A stretch of 64,000 nt of DNA from Sceloporus undulatus (Eukaryota > Chordata > Lepidosauria > Squamata > Phrynosomatidae). The stretch spans positions 62,901,072 to 62,965,071 of the forward strand of contig NC_056522.1 in NCBI RefSeq assembly GCF_019175285.1, in the 5' to 3' direction. Positions 47,517 through 58,754 of the stretch are shown here, piece by piece. The number at the start of each line of letters is the position of its first letter. The stretch's first letter is position 1. Both the position numbers and the translations under genes were made by a program. Under the pieces are notes generated by a model. The model did no database searches. It was not told the origin of the DNA and saw only the letters and a list, made by a program, of their open reading frames with translations.

Positions 47517-47650
47517 GGAATCTTGAGGTTGTCCAGATGTTGTTGGATCACAATTCCCAGCATTCCTGACCACTGGCTATATTGGCCAAGGCTGCTAGAA
47601 GTTGAAGATCAGCAACATCTGGAGTGCCACAAGATTCCTACCTCTGATCT
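47517..47650. repeat. Foldback dispersed repeat (same family as 8778)
   Basis: The left arm 'ccagatgttgttggatcaca' pairs with the right arm 'gaagatcagcaacatctgg', and 'cattcctgaccactggc' pairs with 'gccaaggctgctag'. This copy is better preserved than the one at 8778-8906. Confidence 0.72.
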
Positions 47651-49592
47651 AATTACCGGCACCTCTTAATTTCTCTGTCTTTTGACATGTTTTGAAAATA
47701 TGACAGTTCCCTTAACGGGAAAGATTACCAATGTGTAGCAGTTGTGATTTTTTTAAATTACACAATTTACAGAGTTACACAATTTACATCATGATGATGG
47801 TGGTGGTGATTATGAGTCCATAAAGCAGGGGTTGAACCATCCCCTCAAGATCCTAGAGGGCTACCCCCATTATACATGTTTCCTTCAAGAAACCTCAAAC
47901 AGGTCTGCTTTGAATTATAAATTGTTGGTTTGAAAAAAAAATAATTATTGGTTTGGCTCAGGGTGTGGGGAAGCTTTAACAAAGAGGTTGTATTTACTAG
48001 TTCAGTCCAGAAAAAGTGAAAGGGGAAAAACTGGAGAGAAGCTGTCTTTGCCAGGAATTTGAATGAGATCCTTAACATTTTGAATTAGGTAATATAAGTT
48101 TAATTTATGAAATTAGGAGGGAATAGAAGGACAAACTCCTTACAATGGACTTTGCATTATTTGTATTTATCTATTTTATATTATTTAGAACTCTGAGTCT
48201 CTAGATAACATCTTGTTAGTGACATATGCATGAGTAAATAATACAATGCATACAAGGCAAATTATTCACCATTGTGCAACAGACATATTCTGTTGACAGC
48301 TGTGGAAGTAGAGTTGTGTGTACAGCTATGCTGCATGTATAGATTGACCCAGTCACTGGCATGTGTTGTGCAATATTGCTATTTTCCTTGGGAACTGTGT
48401 AGTGCTGGTGTAGCATATCTTTGAAAATGGATGTTAATACTAGGCTGAAGAGATGTTGGTTGTGGTCAGTGACTGATCAACAGCAGGATTTCTGCAATGA
48501 AGTTCTGCACTGATGCTTAGGAACTTAGGAAGACTCTATGGTCAAGTTCCTGTGTTGTGGGCTATGATGCATAACTTTATCATGACAGAGCTACCTCCAC
48601 ATAATGCAACAAAATCGTGTTAGAGAACTGTACAGTGCACTGCATCCTCTTGCATATCAGGGTACCCCACAAGGTAGCAGTGTCAATATAAGAGGTGTTC
48701 CTGCTGTCCTATGGGTTTTGGGTTTTTTGCCCACCATGGCAACCCTATCCTAGCTGTGTCATTGTACAGCAGCAGCCTGGACAATACACTGATGTTGTGT
48801 ATCATCCTCCTTTTGCAATGGCTATTATTTCTGTACTGCTTGTCCCAAAGGCAGAATTACAACTGTGCTCCCCTATTGAGAATATGATTGTTGCTCAATG
48901 ACACAATTTTTTGCTCTGCACTCATACATCATTTTATGACACTGTAAATTCCCAAAAGGATGCTAGCCAACATGTGCAGGATTCAACATAAAATGTGCAG
49001 CATTCTTGCTGTGTTTTTAAAATAGTTTTTAAACAGTTGTTATAAATATGCCAATTACTTAAACTTTTGCAATGTTATTTGCAATATTCATTTACAAGTG
49101 GCCCCACAGGACCCAAGGAAGTGGCCCACCAACACCTGTTACTTAGGAAGTATTACTGAACACTCCTTCTAACATTGATGCAGGGAATACAGCCAAAACA
49201 GAGTCACTGAGAAACAGAAAGGAAGCAATGGGCATGATTTAGGGAACCCTGAGTTTTGCCAGAGAAGAGGAACAACACTACCTAAGACATTAAAAGAATT
49301 TAAAATAACAACAATAACAAAGAGGTTAAAACTATTCTATTAGGACTGAGTGTGCTCTGTAGCTATGGGCATTAGACTGCAGTGGAGGCATGAAGGGCCT
49401 TTTCACCATACCTTTACGCTACCTCGGGCATCTTTTTTAAAAACAGGAGGTGAGCAGGATGTCCTTTCTGTTATTAAAATAAACACTTCTGAGCCTAATA
49501 TAGCCAAGGGGGACCGAAGCATGGCAAAAATATCCCCATGCCCCTTAGGAGGTTTCTAGGGGCATTTGGGTGCATTTTAAAAACTATTTGGA
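47651..49592. other. Intron, no gene recognised
   Basis: This 1.9-kb stretch of KIF26B intron has only short ORFs and no nameable repeat. Confidence 0.5.
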
Positions 49593-49654
49593 ATTATTAT
49601 TATTATTATTATTATTAAAAGGCTTCATTCCTCCCAAGTGTGTGTGTGTGTGTT
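49593..49654. repeat. (ATT)n and (GT)n microsatellites
   Basis: An ATT array (49593-49617) and a short GT array (about 49638-49654) lie next to the SINE that follows; the GT array is the tail side of that SINE. Confidence 0.9.
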
Positions 49655-49878
49655 TGTGTGCCATCACCTTGCCTATAGACTTATGGCAACCCCATGAATT
49701 TCAGAGAGCATTCTTAGGCAAGGAATCCTCAGAGGTGGTTTTGCCATTGACTTCCTCTGAAATCTAGCCTACTCATTTTCATTGGCTGTCACCCATCTAA
49801 GAACTAACCACAGCTGATCCTATTTAGCTTCCAAGATCAGACAAGATCTAGTTCCTTTTGGGTATTTAGGTGGACAAG
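49655..49878 (-). repeat. 5S-rRNA-headed SINE, nearly complete head
   Basis: The plus strand 'catctaagaactaaccacag', 'atttagcttccaagatcaga' and 'caagatctagttccttttgg' follow the complement of vertebrate 5S rRNA through its internal promoter, ending near 49878. The minus-strand order is then 5S head, 'gtcaatggcaaaaccacctc' body, and a Bov-B-like tail around 'atggggttgccataagtcta'. It matches the tail of the 31211 copy. It is a retroposon and not an rRNA gene. Confidence 0.85.
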
Positions 49879-49987
49879 CCTCCCAATTCTGCTAGAGGGC
49901 CAATATGGCTCCCACAGCTGTCTACCTCTGCTGCAGGGTGACAGCTGGAAAAGAAAAAAAGCAAGAAAGTGCATGGCCTCTGCTTTA

Positions 49988-50224
49988 GGGTGCCATAATT
50001 CTCTACTAAAAACCAAGGCAAAATTTTGTAGGACAAAATTTAGAACGAAATATAGGACAATTGTAGGATAAAATTTGGTCCAAAATGTAGGATATTTAAG
50101 AAAAATGGAGGACCTGAAATGTCCTATATTTTGGGCTTAATTTCATCCTAGAATTGTCCTATATTTTGGTTTAAATTTTGTCCTACATTTTGTCATGGTT
50201 TTTAGTAGAGAATTATGGCAACCC
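49988..50224. repeat. Long foldback element with TA flanks
   Basis: The ends 'gggtgccataattctctact' and 'agtagagaattatggcaacc' are inverted copies, and pairing continues inwards through 'aaaaacc', 'gcaaaattttgtaggacaaa' and 'tttgtcctacattttgtc'. TA lies at 49986-49987 and 50225-50226. The interior repeats 'taggacaa/gtcctata' units several times. It is non-coding; the superfamily is unknown apart from the TA flanks. Confidence 0.8.
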
Positions 50225-50226
50225 TA

Positions 50227-51869
50227 CTCTGCTTGGAGGGGATGGCTGGCTGGATACCTGACCAGAACTAACTCCTCTTAGGAGGCAAGAGAAAGAGGGA
50301 TATTTGTTGCAGGACCCCATATTTTTTAATCTGTCTGCCACTTTCCAGGAGCCATTTTGAGTTGGCTGGGCCTCTCATTCTATAGAATGCTTCTTTCTGA
50401 CATACCAGATCAGTGGATGCCAAGTGAAGTCCCACAGTAGTTGAATCGGAAGAAGCTGTAAGTCAGTTCTCTCTCTCAAAATAGCCACCATGCAAACACT
50501 TGTATGCTTCACTATCCATGTCCTTGGTCTCCTTTCCAAGTGAGCTAACTCAGACTTTGCCAGCAGGCAGCTATCCAAGAGCAAATTGCACTGTGATCCT
50601 TTGTCAGTCTGCAACAAGCTGCTCTGTAAGGACTGACCATGATCCTCCATTCTTACAGACTTAACCACACTGCTTCTGCTGTACTGAGCCCTCTCTTATG
50701 AGCTTGGTAGGTTTTTAGTTTTAGAAAAGCCAATGTGAATGGCAGAAAGCTATGTGCAAACTATGCACATACATGCTCCTAATGATGGAAAACTGATCAT
50801 TAGAGTCAATAATTAGTCATCGTTTCAGGCAGTCCAAGAACCCTTTGATCTATCTATATAAAATCATCAAGGACCTATTTTATAGGAACCAAATGAACTC
50901 TTAAACATGGCCACAGGAAGCCTGGGGCAGGGCAGGGAGGGGGGACCACTAAGGAAGATCAGTATTGTTGCCTTCAAAAAACTCATCCTGCTGCAAATGA
51001 TATTCATTTAGTGCTCAAGGGCGTGCTGCTGACTGGAAACTCCACAGCAGGACAGGAACTAGAAGCAAATAAACAGCATGCAGGAAAAAGCCACAATATT
51101 TGTAAAGACTGTTTGAGAGCTTAAGTGTCACCTTGATGTATGAGGTAAACCTAATTACAGGTCTGAGTTCTACTGTGTTGTTGTTTTTTTTAAAAACCCA
51201 ACTCATTTCTTTGGGAAAATTTTTGACACACACAGTGTGTCAAATATATCTCATGTAACAGCGAATTTCTACTGGTAGAAACTCAATAGTGTTTGGTTAG
51301 CAGAGACCAGAAGATAAAGAAAAATAATATGAATATTTTACTAATGATTGGCTACACATATTGTTCCACAATTCAGAAAGGGGAGCAGCACACACCATTA
51401 AACACAAAAGGAAGATTATTCTGCTCCCCCCTCATAGCTTTTTAGGCCACAGTCTGTTTCTTTTACTCTCTCCCTCTCTTTCTTGTTCTGTTGTCAGCAG
51501 GTGCCCTGTGAAGCAAGGGATCTGCTACCAAGGGTCTTCCTACACCCACTGTCTTTATTTCTGTTGAGATACTCCAGTGGAGATGCTGGAGGTAGCCTTT
51601 GACAACATGTACTTTGTTATGCAGGCAAAAGGTGCCTGAATGTTTAAAAAAAAGAGAGAGAAAAGAAGTGTATCACCCTTTGTTCCATTTATTTCTTTCA
51701 TTTATGAATCATACCACTGCTGAAAACCTTTGGACAACACACATGATTCAAACTTTACTTTAAAACATTGTTAGTGAGTTATGATGGCACAAGACCCTCT
51801 TACACTATTTTACGTCACTTTTATAATACTTTGGTTCACTCCCTTTCCTTAGCGCTCTAGCAGGAAGTC
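50227..51869. other. Intron, no gene recognised
   Basis: This 1.6-kb stretch of KIF26B intron has no gene or repeat I can name. Confidence 0.5.
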
Positions 51870-52060
51870 TGAGTGCCTCTACAAAACTACAAATCTAAGG
51901 ATTCCAGGGGATGGAGCCTTTAAAATTAAAAACACACCTGAAGAGTCATTGAGTCTTCTGAGCCAAGAGCTCAGAAGCATTTTAAAACTACATCTCTCTG
52001 AGTGCCCCAGCCAGCATAGCTGCTGGCTAGGAGATTCTGGGACTTGTAGACCAAAAAGTA
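51870..52060. repeat. Foldback dispersed repeat
   Basis: The left arm 'aaaactacaaatctaaggat' pairs loosely with the right arm 'gattctgggacttgtagacc'. A central perfect hairpin reads 'cttctgagccaagagctcag'. It belongs to the same general group as 8778 and 47517. Confidence 0.55.
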
Positions 52061-52199
52061 ATTTTCCTGGTGTGGCCATGTCTATGTGGGTTGTACTGCA
52101 TGATGTATAAGAAGGGTCTTTCTTATCTTGCCTTTCTGTTGTTAATAATCATAATTTTCACACCAAACCGCTTCCCAGAGAACCACTTGTTCCCGATCT

Positions 52200-52382
52200 T
52201 GTTAATTGTTATGCTGGTGTGTAGGTTTAATGATATATGTTTTAATCTGGTTTGGTTTATTGTTTAATCTCATTTTTAATGAGATTTTTTAATTATATGG
52301 TTTTTTTAATTTGTTGTAAAAAGCTTTGAATCCCAAATTCCCCAAAAGGGGGGATATAAATGAATTATTTATTTTTATTTTG
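52200..52382 (+). mobile_element. L2-family 3' end
   Basis: An AT-rich 3'UTR-like run is followed by 'agctttgaatcccaaattcc', 'ggggggatataaatgaatta' and a TTTA-rich tail. Only the terminal part is present. Confidence 0.6.
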
Positions 52383-52439
52383 TGTCACTGATTTATGTCA
52401 AGGATTGGTAAACACTGACTTTAAAAAAAAATTGCCTGC

Positions 52440-52560
52440 CTACAAAAGGCTAGCAAGGAGAGTGCCAGTCTAACCTCTGTGGAAAGTGAGTTCCATAGCC
52501 TGGGAGTAGCCACCAAAAAGACCCTCTCAGTGAGAAAGTTTGGAAGACAAGTAGACTTCA
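52440..52560. repeat. Unclassified dispersed repeat
   Basis: The text 'gagttccatagcctgggagt' followed by 'agccaccaaaaagaccctct' is a recurrent squamate repeat segment as far as I recall. There is no second copy in this window to prove it. Confidence 0.35.
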
Positions 52561-53200
52561 GTTTTCACATACCTTAAATTTCAGATTCTAAGCATAATAA
52601 ACAGAAGAACAATGAAAGGAGGGCAGTGAAGGAGTCTAGCAGCATCACTGAGACCAACTGGCATATGTTAGCATGACCTTTCATAGATTTCAATCCACGG
52701 TGCTAGATTCTTTCTCTCTGCCACCCCTTTCCTGTTATGCTGAAGGAGATCAACTGCTATTTTCTTTGAGGGTGGTGTGGAAAAGAAAATGCTTGGAAAT
52801 AATGCAAATGTAGTATTTAATCATGCCTTCTGGCATGCATGCAATACATACACACAGAGGTATCTTCTTCTCATTCACCAACCTCTCAGTATTGTGGTTA
52901 CATGTAGAGATCTTTCCTAGTGCTCCTTCTACTGTAATGATGGGTTGTTCAAAACTGGTCCAAATAAGTGTGAATTCTTATCTATAGCTTTTGCAGTTTG
53001 TTGTCACCTCTGAGTCAACTCTTTCCATTCAAGAAGGGGGGCTTCTTGTAGCCATTTCTTGGGTCTGTATTAGGATTCTTCTAATGTTAAAAAACAACCC
53101 CAACCAGGGGCACGGTTTACTGAGGCGCTCCAATGGTTTGAAGGGCAGGTTTTCTCCTCTGATTTTTAAAAACATTTTTTCTTATAGTTATGGTATAACA
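52561..53200. other. Intron, no feature recognised
   Basis: About 640 bases of KIF26B intron without a recognisable element. Confidence 0.5.
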
Positions 53201-53410
53201 GAGCCCTGGTGGTGCAGCAATTAAATGCTGGTACTGCAGCCACAGTCTTGTGTGTTCAACCCCAGGGCTCCAAGGTTGAGTCGCCCTTCCATCGTTTCAG
53301 AGGTTGGTAAAATAATTTCCCAGTTTGTTGGGGGCAATTGGCTTACAGACTGTAAACTGCTTAGACAGTGCTGAGTTCACTATGAAGCAGTATAAAATGC
53401 AAATGCTTGC
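53201..53410 (+). repeat. tRNA-derived SINE (same family as 3260-3484)
   Basis: The head 'gagccctggtggtgcagcaa' is followed by the body 'gggggcaattggcttacaga', 'ctgtaaactgcttagacagt' and the end 'gaagcagtataaaatgc', then TTGC units. It is the best copy of this family in the window. Confidence 0.87.
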
Positions 53411-53499
53411 TTGCTAATACAGAAAAAGTACCATTTCACTGGTGGACAGGTGCACTATAGCAGTAAAAATTCACTTTAAAACAGGAGAAAAAGAGAAGA

Positions 53500-53810
53500 A
53501 GAAAGGGCTTCTCAGTAGCTACCCCCAACCTCTAGAACTCCTTTCCTAATCTGACAGATTGGCATCCTTTTCCCTAGCCTTCTGTAAACAGATGAAGACT
53601 TTATTTGTTTCCTTTGAGGGCTTATTGCTCAAGGGGGGTGGCCTTTAATAATGTGCTATATTGTTTACATTTGTCTTTCTTTTTAATGGGTATTCTTTTA
53701 TATTGCTTTTAAGTCTATCGACAGTTTACTCACAGGCCTGCAAAACTGAGGGTCATTAAAACTTTTTTAAAATGTAAGCTGGTTTTATAGGTTTTATAGT
53801 GTTCTAAATA
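53500..53810 (+). mobile_element. L2-type LINE 3' fragment
   Basis: The plus strand reads 'DRLASFSLAFCKQMKTLFV' at 53558-53615, a decayed form of the L2 C-terminal FRKxLKTxLF region. An AT-rich 3'UTR follows. Stops break it. Confidence 0.55.
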
Positions 53811-54189
53811 AAAAATGACATGAGTTTTGCTCTATCATAGACAGTTTTTTTTTTACAAATTGCTTTTATATTTCTATATTGTGATATGTTGACTGAATGA
53901 AGTGATCATGCAAAGAATTATCTTGCAAAGAGTAAGAAAGGGGCTAAGGCTTTCTAACAGACTTTCAAAACACTGTAATTCTCTGATATGAAACACAAAA
54001 ATCCATTCAAAAGCACGAAAAGAAATTGCACTGGAACAACAGGATCCACACTTAATCAAGGCAAAGTAACAACTTAATTGATAAAAATATCAGATTTGTA
54101 AAAGAACTGTGTGTGGCGTGGCATTGTATTGTATTTTTTGAATCTGGCACTAAAAAACATTAAAAACAGCTACAAAGTTAAAAAAAGGT

Positions 54190-54335
54190 TTCCCCCCCCC
54201 CCAATAATAGCCTATGCTATATTTTAACTAATGTATGATATGAATCTTTGTAGCTGTACTTTTTAAAACCTTTGTAAGCCACCTTGAATTGCAGTCTGGG
54301 AAAATGGTGGGATCATGAAAATGATGATGATGATG
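54190..54335 (+). mobile_element. L2-family 3' end
   Basis: The text 'gtaagccaccttgaattgca' followed by 'aaaatggtgggatcatgaaa' and a GAT-rich tail has the usual terminal plan. Confidence 0.6.
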
Positions 54336-55939
54336 ACAACCTTCAGATAAGTCTATACAACAGTGAATATAAGAAAAGCTGAATCAAAATCACAGTCTCC
54401 AGAAGGCATGGAGGAAAGGGGGAATCTGTCTCTGTATTGCCTGGGAACTTTGAAAGTAATTGTGAAACCTGACAAGGCTGCTGGTGATTTCCTTAAAAGT
54501 CTTTGTGGCCTCTCTTTAAGGGGCTCTCTGCTGATTCATGTTGATCACGCCTGACAGCTAGCATTTCCGTTAATAATAATCATAAATAAACTGGACAAGG
54601 TCACCTGACCTGAAATGAGCATAGCTACAGCACCATATCCATTATAGCAATGTCTATTCTGTGACAGGAAATCAGGAAGGGTCTGATGGTCATGACACAA
54701 CGGATTAAAATAATGTCCAAGTCGAGATGTTTGGAGTTTCTGAATTATTTTCTTTACTTTATAATAGCAGTGTTTTGTACATTGATAAGGATTAAGGGAT
54801 TTACAAGTGTGGGCTGGGGAGAAGATCTAGAAGTATGACACTCCTTATCCATATGTTAATACTAATGTGATTTCACCTTGGCATCCCAGCTTAATCCTGG
54901 GCCAATGCTGAAGTCATAATCTTGTTTTTATGATCTCATAAATCTGTGGGCATGTAAAAGATTGTGCTTGCACCAAATATCGAAGTATGGTTTTTATTGC
55001 TGTGGGGAGGGGAGAGGATGCAAGAAGAAAACATGCTCCAAAGCACTGGAAGGCTTGATTAATTCAGAAGCAAAAGTTTAGGGGGGGGGATTTACATTGA
55101 TTTTTATGTTTTGTTCTAAAACACTGAAGTGTGTGTGGCAGGGTGAATGTTAAAACAGGATGTGTTAGAGGTTTAATTAGAAATAGACACAATTCATTCA
55201 AAATGCTGGCTGGACAAAAATAAGTGCATTCAAGGTCACAATTAAGTCTTAACCTTTCCCTTTCCCTTTGCAGGCAGAGCGTTCCTTGCACGATTCAGTA
55301 ACAATGAGCTTTACACCTTCTGCTGAAGGTCAATGGATTCAAGCTCCAGTGGGGAAATAGGGTAAGCAATTCCCGGAGAGAGTGTCTGAGTGCTGGGGGG
55401 AACCCAGAGGTCAAGCCAACCAAACACCTGCATTATGCCAGGATTTGGTAGACTTAAACTACCCCTGACAGCTACTTAATCAACCCCTTTCTGAAACTAC
55501 AGATGAAGCACAGATTGGAAAGGTTACAATGTTTGGTCTAGACCTCTTAGAATTCCCACATGCTGACAAATGGAGTATGGGAGGTATAGTCCAAAAAGGT
55601 AAATCTTCTGAGTTTTGAGAGTAAGACTTCTGTATTATAGAAGGAGAAAGATAAAGAGAGTATACTGGCTATCAAAAATGTAACCACATTGTGCCAGGCT
55701 TTATCTCCCAACAACACATACAATGCCATACACACAAAACAAAACACAAGGATTTTTCAGATTTAGTCACTTTCCAGGAAAACTAACCCACCTTCAGTGT
55801 AAAAGCCATTTATTTATTTATGTAATGAAAGCCAACTACAGTGTGTTCCAATGATCAGAGTGTTGGACTTGATCATGAAGGATCTTCCAAGTATGGTTGA
55901 CTTCCAGTAACGCCAAACAGCTTAAATGAGCTGGGGCCC
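54336..55939. other. Intron, no gene recognised
   Basis: This 1.6-kb stretch of KIF26B intron has no coding signal or repeat I can name. Confidence 0.5.
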
Positions 55940-56110
55940 AATCACACAACATATCCATACTACCCAATTATAGCACTATGATTCCATTTTAACTGCCATG
56001 GCTGCATCCTATAGATTCCTGGGGTTGATAGTTTGCAGAGGCACTAAATGCCCTTCCCTAAACTGCAAATCCCAGGACTCCATGGGATCCATAGCAACTT
56101 CCTAGGAAAG
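55940..56110. repeat. Decayed palindromic repeat
   Basis: It shows 'cacacaacatatccatacta', 'ttttaactgccatggctgca' and 'ctgcaaatcccaggactcca', the text of the 22270/24283-type foldback elements. The right arm is shortened. Confidence 0.5.
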
Positions 56111-56659
56111 TTAGGATGATTCCTTCATTGTTTTTTCTTTGGCAACAGGTTAAGACCCTTCTTTTCTAGCTAGCTTTTGGAAACTGATTTTAAGAAAAAA
56201 TGACTGTACAGTTTTTACAGAGAGCCAGTGTGGCATAATGTACAAAGGAATCTTGTAGCACTTTTGAGACTGAGTGAAAAAAGTAAAATAAGCTTTGATA
56301 GACTTTGGGGCTGAACAGAACAGCGATAAATGTCGACATCGGGGTGGAGGGAGGGCATGGTGACTGAATACCGCATGCCCTGACTCTGCTCTGATGCTGG
56401 CATCATGCTGCCTGCCTGCCCAGATGGTGAGTGCATCATGTTTAAATGTGCTGTGCCAAAGAAACCCTGAAAAGCTCCACCATGGCAGCAAGGGCATCTT
56501 TTTGCTAGCTCTAAAAGGAGCAGCATTTTGCCCTTTCTTTTAGAGCCGGCAAAGCACCGGATTGGGGCCGCAGCATGCAATTTCTGCGGCCCAGATCTGG
56601 TGGTGAAAGGGGCAGAGTGGAGCCATTCCTTTGGGTCAGTCTCTTTTGCCCCTCTGTCT
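56111..56659. other. Intron, no feature recognised
   Basis: About 550 bases with overlapping minus-strand ORFs (56150-56580). Their translations have no domain and look like chance. Confidence 0.5.
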
Positions 56660-56903
56660 ACTTCCTCAGAGTGATGTAGTGGTTTCAGTGCTGGACTAAG
56701 ATTCTGGAGGCCACAGTTTGAATCACTACTTAGCTATGCAAACCCACTGGGTGACCTTGGGCAAGTCACACTCTCTCAGCCTTAGAGAAAGGCAAAGGCA
56801 AGCCCCCTCTTAATAAATCTTGCCAAGAAAACCCCATGAAAGGGTTGCTTTAGGATTGCCATATGTCTGAAATGACTTGGAGAAACAAAACAACAACAAC
56901 ACA
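56660..56903 (+). repeat. Sauria-type SINE, full length
   Basis: The head 'agtgatgtagtggtttcagt' holds the A box, and 'cacagtttgaatcactactt' holds a diverged B box. 'cccactgggtgaccttgggc' is the body, and the Bov-B tail 'tgaaatgacttggagaaaca' ends in ACAACAACAACAC. Confidence 0.88.
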
Positions 56904-57105
56904 ATAATTGTTTTTTTAATCTGTTTTGAAGTCACGTTTTAATTGGTTTTAATTCCCTTGTTATTTAATATGGTTTTAACTTTAATTTTCTACATTTTTA
57001 ATTATATGTGTTTTACTGTATTCTGTCTTTTTGTAAGTGGCTTTGAGTCCCAGCCTGGCAGAAATGCAGGATATAAATAAAGGTAGTTGGATGGATAGAT
57101 GGAGT
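56904..57105 (+). mobile_element. L2-family 3' end
   Basis: AT-rich text, then 'gtggctttgagtcccagcct' and 'aatgcaggatataaataaag', the usual terminal pattern, directly before the next MITE. Confidence 0.65.
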
Positions 57106-57114
57106 GGAATCGAA

Positions 57115-57673
57115 GGCGGGTTACAAACCGCCCGTTTGGGGTGGGCTGCACCCGCCCCTTTCCCCGGGGTATCGGGGCCTCAGTGTCCAGAGCGGCAGCC
57201 GCTGAGGCCCCGATCTGCCGCTTTTCAGGCTGCAGGGAAGCGGCAAAAGGCCCCTTCCCCACAGCCTGGAAAGGGGTGTCCTTGGGGCTTGAAGCCCCAA
57301 GGACACCCTGCAGCGGCGAGGAGGAGGAGAAAGGGGCCGCTTGTCCCCTTTCTCCTTTGGTCCGCTGGGCACAGCCGTGTGAAGTTTGCGCCCAGTGGAC
57401 CAAACCAAGAAGGAGCTCCGAAACAGAGCTCCTTCCTGCTCCGCGCTAAGGGCGCATTAAGCGCCCTGTCGTGGAGCGAGGACGTCACGTCCGCGTCGCC
57501 CCGTATAGAGGCGGCACGGTCATGACATCGTCATGGCAGTGGCCGTGTGGAATGGCTGCTGCCTTTTTGTGCGCGCAGAGCGCGCACTATGGTTAGGGGG
57601 GTGCGGAAGCACTGCCCCTTTCTAACCCTAGTACGTGCTCTGCGCGTACTTTCTGGCCCATTTGTAATGGGCC
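57115..57673. mobile_element. Large CpG-rich foldback MITE (intronic)
   Basis: It starts 'ggcgggttacaaaccgcccg' and ends 'gcccatttgtaatgggcc'. The outer part shares 'gcgcgtac' and 'taaccctagtacg' blocks with the element at 44430. The core is very GC-rich, with internal pairs such as 'gctgaggccccgatctgcc' with 'gggcctcagtgtccagagcg' and the 'ccttggggcttgaagcccca' hairpin. It has long ORFs on both strands in all frames, which reflects low stop-codon density and not coding. No clear target duplication is seen. Confidence 0.72.
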
Positions 57674-58754
57674 ATAGTGTTATAATCTTGAAATGTAAAA
57701 GCGCCCCCAAACTGGTGAGTCCACGGATCCCTGGCATACAGTTAACAGTTATTCTCAATGTAGCCTATCCCATATATGAGTAACATGAATAATTCCTATA
57801 AATTGTGACTTCCATGTTTAATGGATGTGAATCTAATCTAGGTTGTAGTGCTAACTTTAAAAGCACTTAAATTATTGGATATTTAGGATTCAGAACCATG
57901 GATATCTCCAGTTTAGGTTGAAACCCAGTACAGATTTGGAGGCCACTTATACCAATGCATAATGCCTAAGAAGGTGGGAGTATACAAGTGAAAAGTAAAT
58001 AAACCAAGCAGGAAAGTAATTAGGAATTACATTCTCTACAGTACCAGCCTTTTGTGGTGGAAAAAACTCCCAACAATCAGAACATGACATCTCAATTCTA
58101 AAAAGGACAATGGGCAGTGGGTTGCTCAGAAACAGCCAAACGGATACTTTCAAACTAATACTGGTTAATCATGTAGTTATGAACAGTAATGTGTTTTTGG
58201 AGAATTCTGTTTTGTGAAATATTATCATGCTCTGATTCTATATAAGTCTTTCTTTGCTTTTGTAAAAAAAAAAAACAGAAGAAAAACAAAAACAATAAAC
58301 AATAATTTCTATCTAAACAGGTGATGCAAAATCCAAAAATATGAAGAACAGGCTGTAAAAAATGCCTATACAGAAAACAAACAACTACAGTTTAAAAAAT
58401 AGTTTGATTTAAGAGAAAAAAAAATCAGTCATGCACAAAAAGCATGGAAATTTAAGGTTTAGAAATTAACCTCTTGTCGTGCAAGTAATAAAAACTTCCC
58501 AAAGTGTCACATATTATTCTGGTGTCCAATTCAGGCTCCATGGTCCCACAATTTGTCCAACTCAGGCTCCATATTTCCACAATTTGTTTTCTGGACTCAC
58601 TCTTCCTTTGTGCAACTGAACCTCACCGTGTAAGCATCTTTGCATGCACAATTTTCAATGGTAAAGACTTAAGTATTTGGATTTACAACTCTCAGTGTCC
58701 TCCAGACAGGCCGTCCTCCCCCCCCCCCGCCAGTGCACATATCCAAAGATGTAC
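57674..58754 (-). other. KIF26B: KIF26B intron next to the large exon
   Basis: This is the start of the 17.7-kb intron on the gene strand. The donor is GTACAT at 58754, after AATACAG. A C11 run lies at about 58717-58728. No repeat or ORF is recognised. Confidence 0.6.

Noticed and set aside
49797-49878. Functional 5S rRNA gene
   Set aside because: The similarity is diverged and partial, lacks a terminator, and is fused to a SINE body and tail.
56150-56580. Minus-strand ORFs of 115 and 121 codons
   Set aside because: Two overlapping frames without domains, inside an intron of a gene on the same strand and with no good splice sites.
57037-57525. 162-codon ORF and several antisense partners
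   Set aside because: Same cause: a CpG-rich foldback MITE. All frames are open on both strands and no domain is visible.
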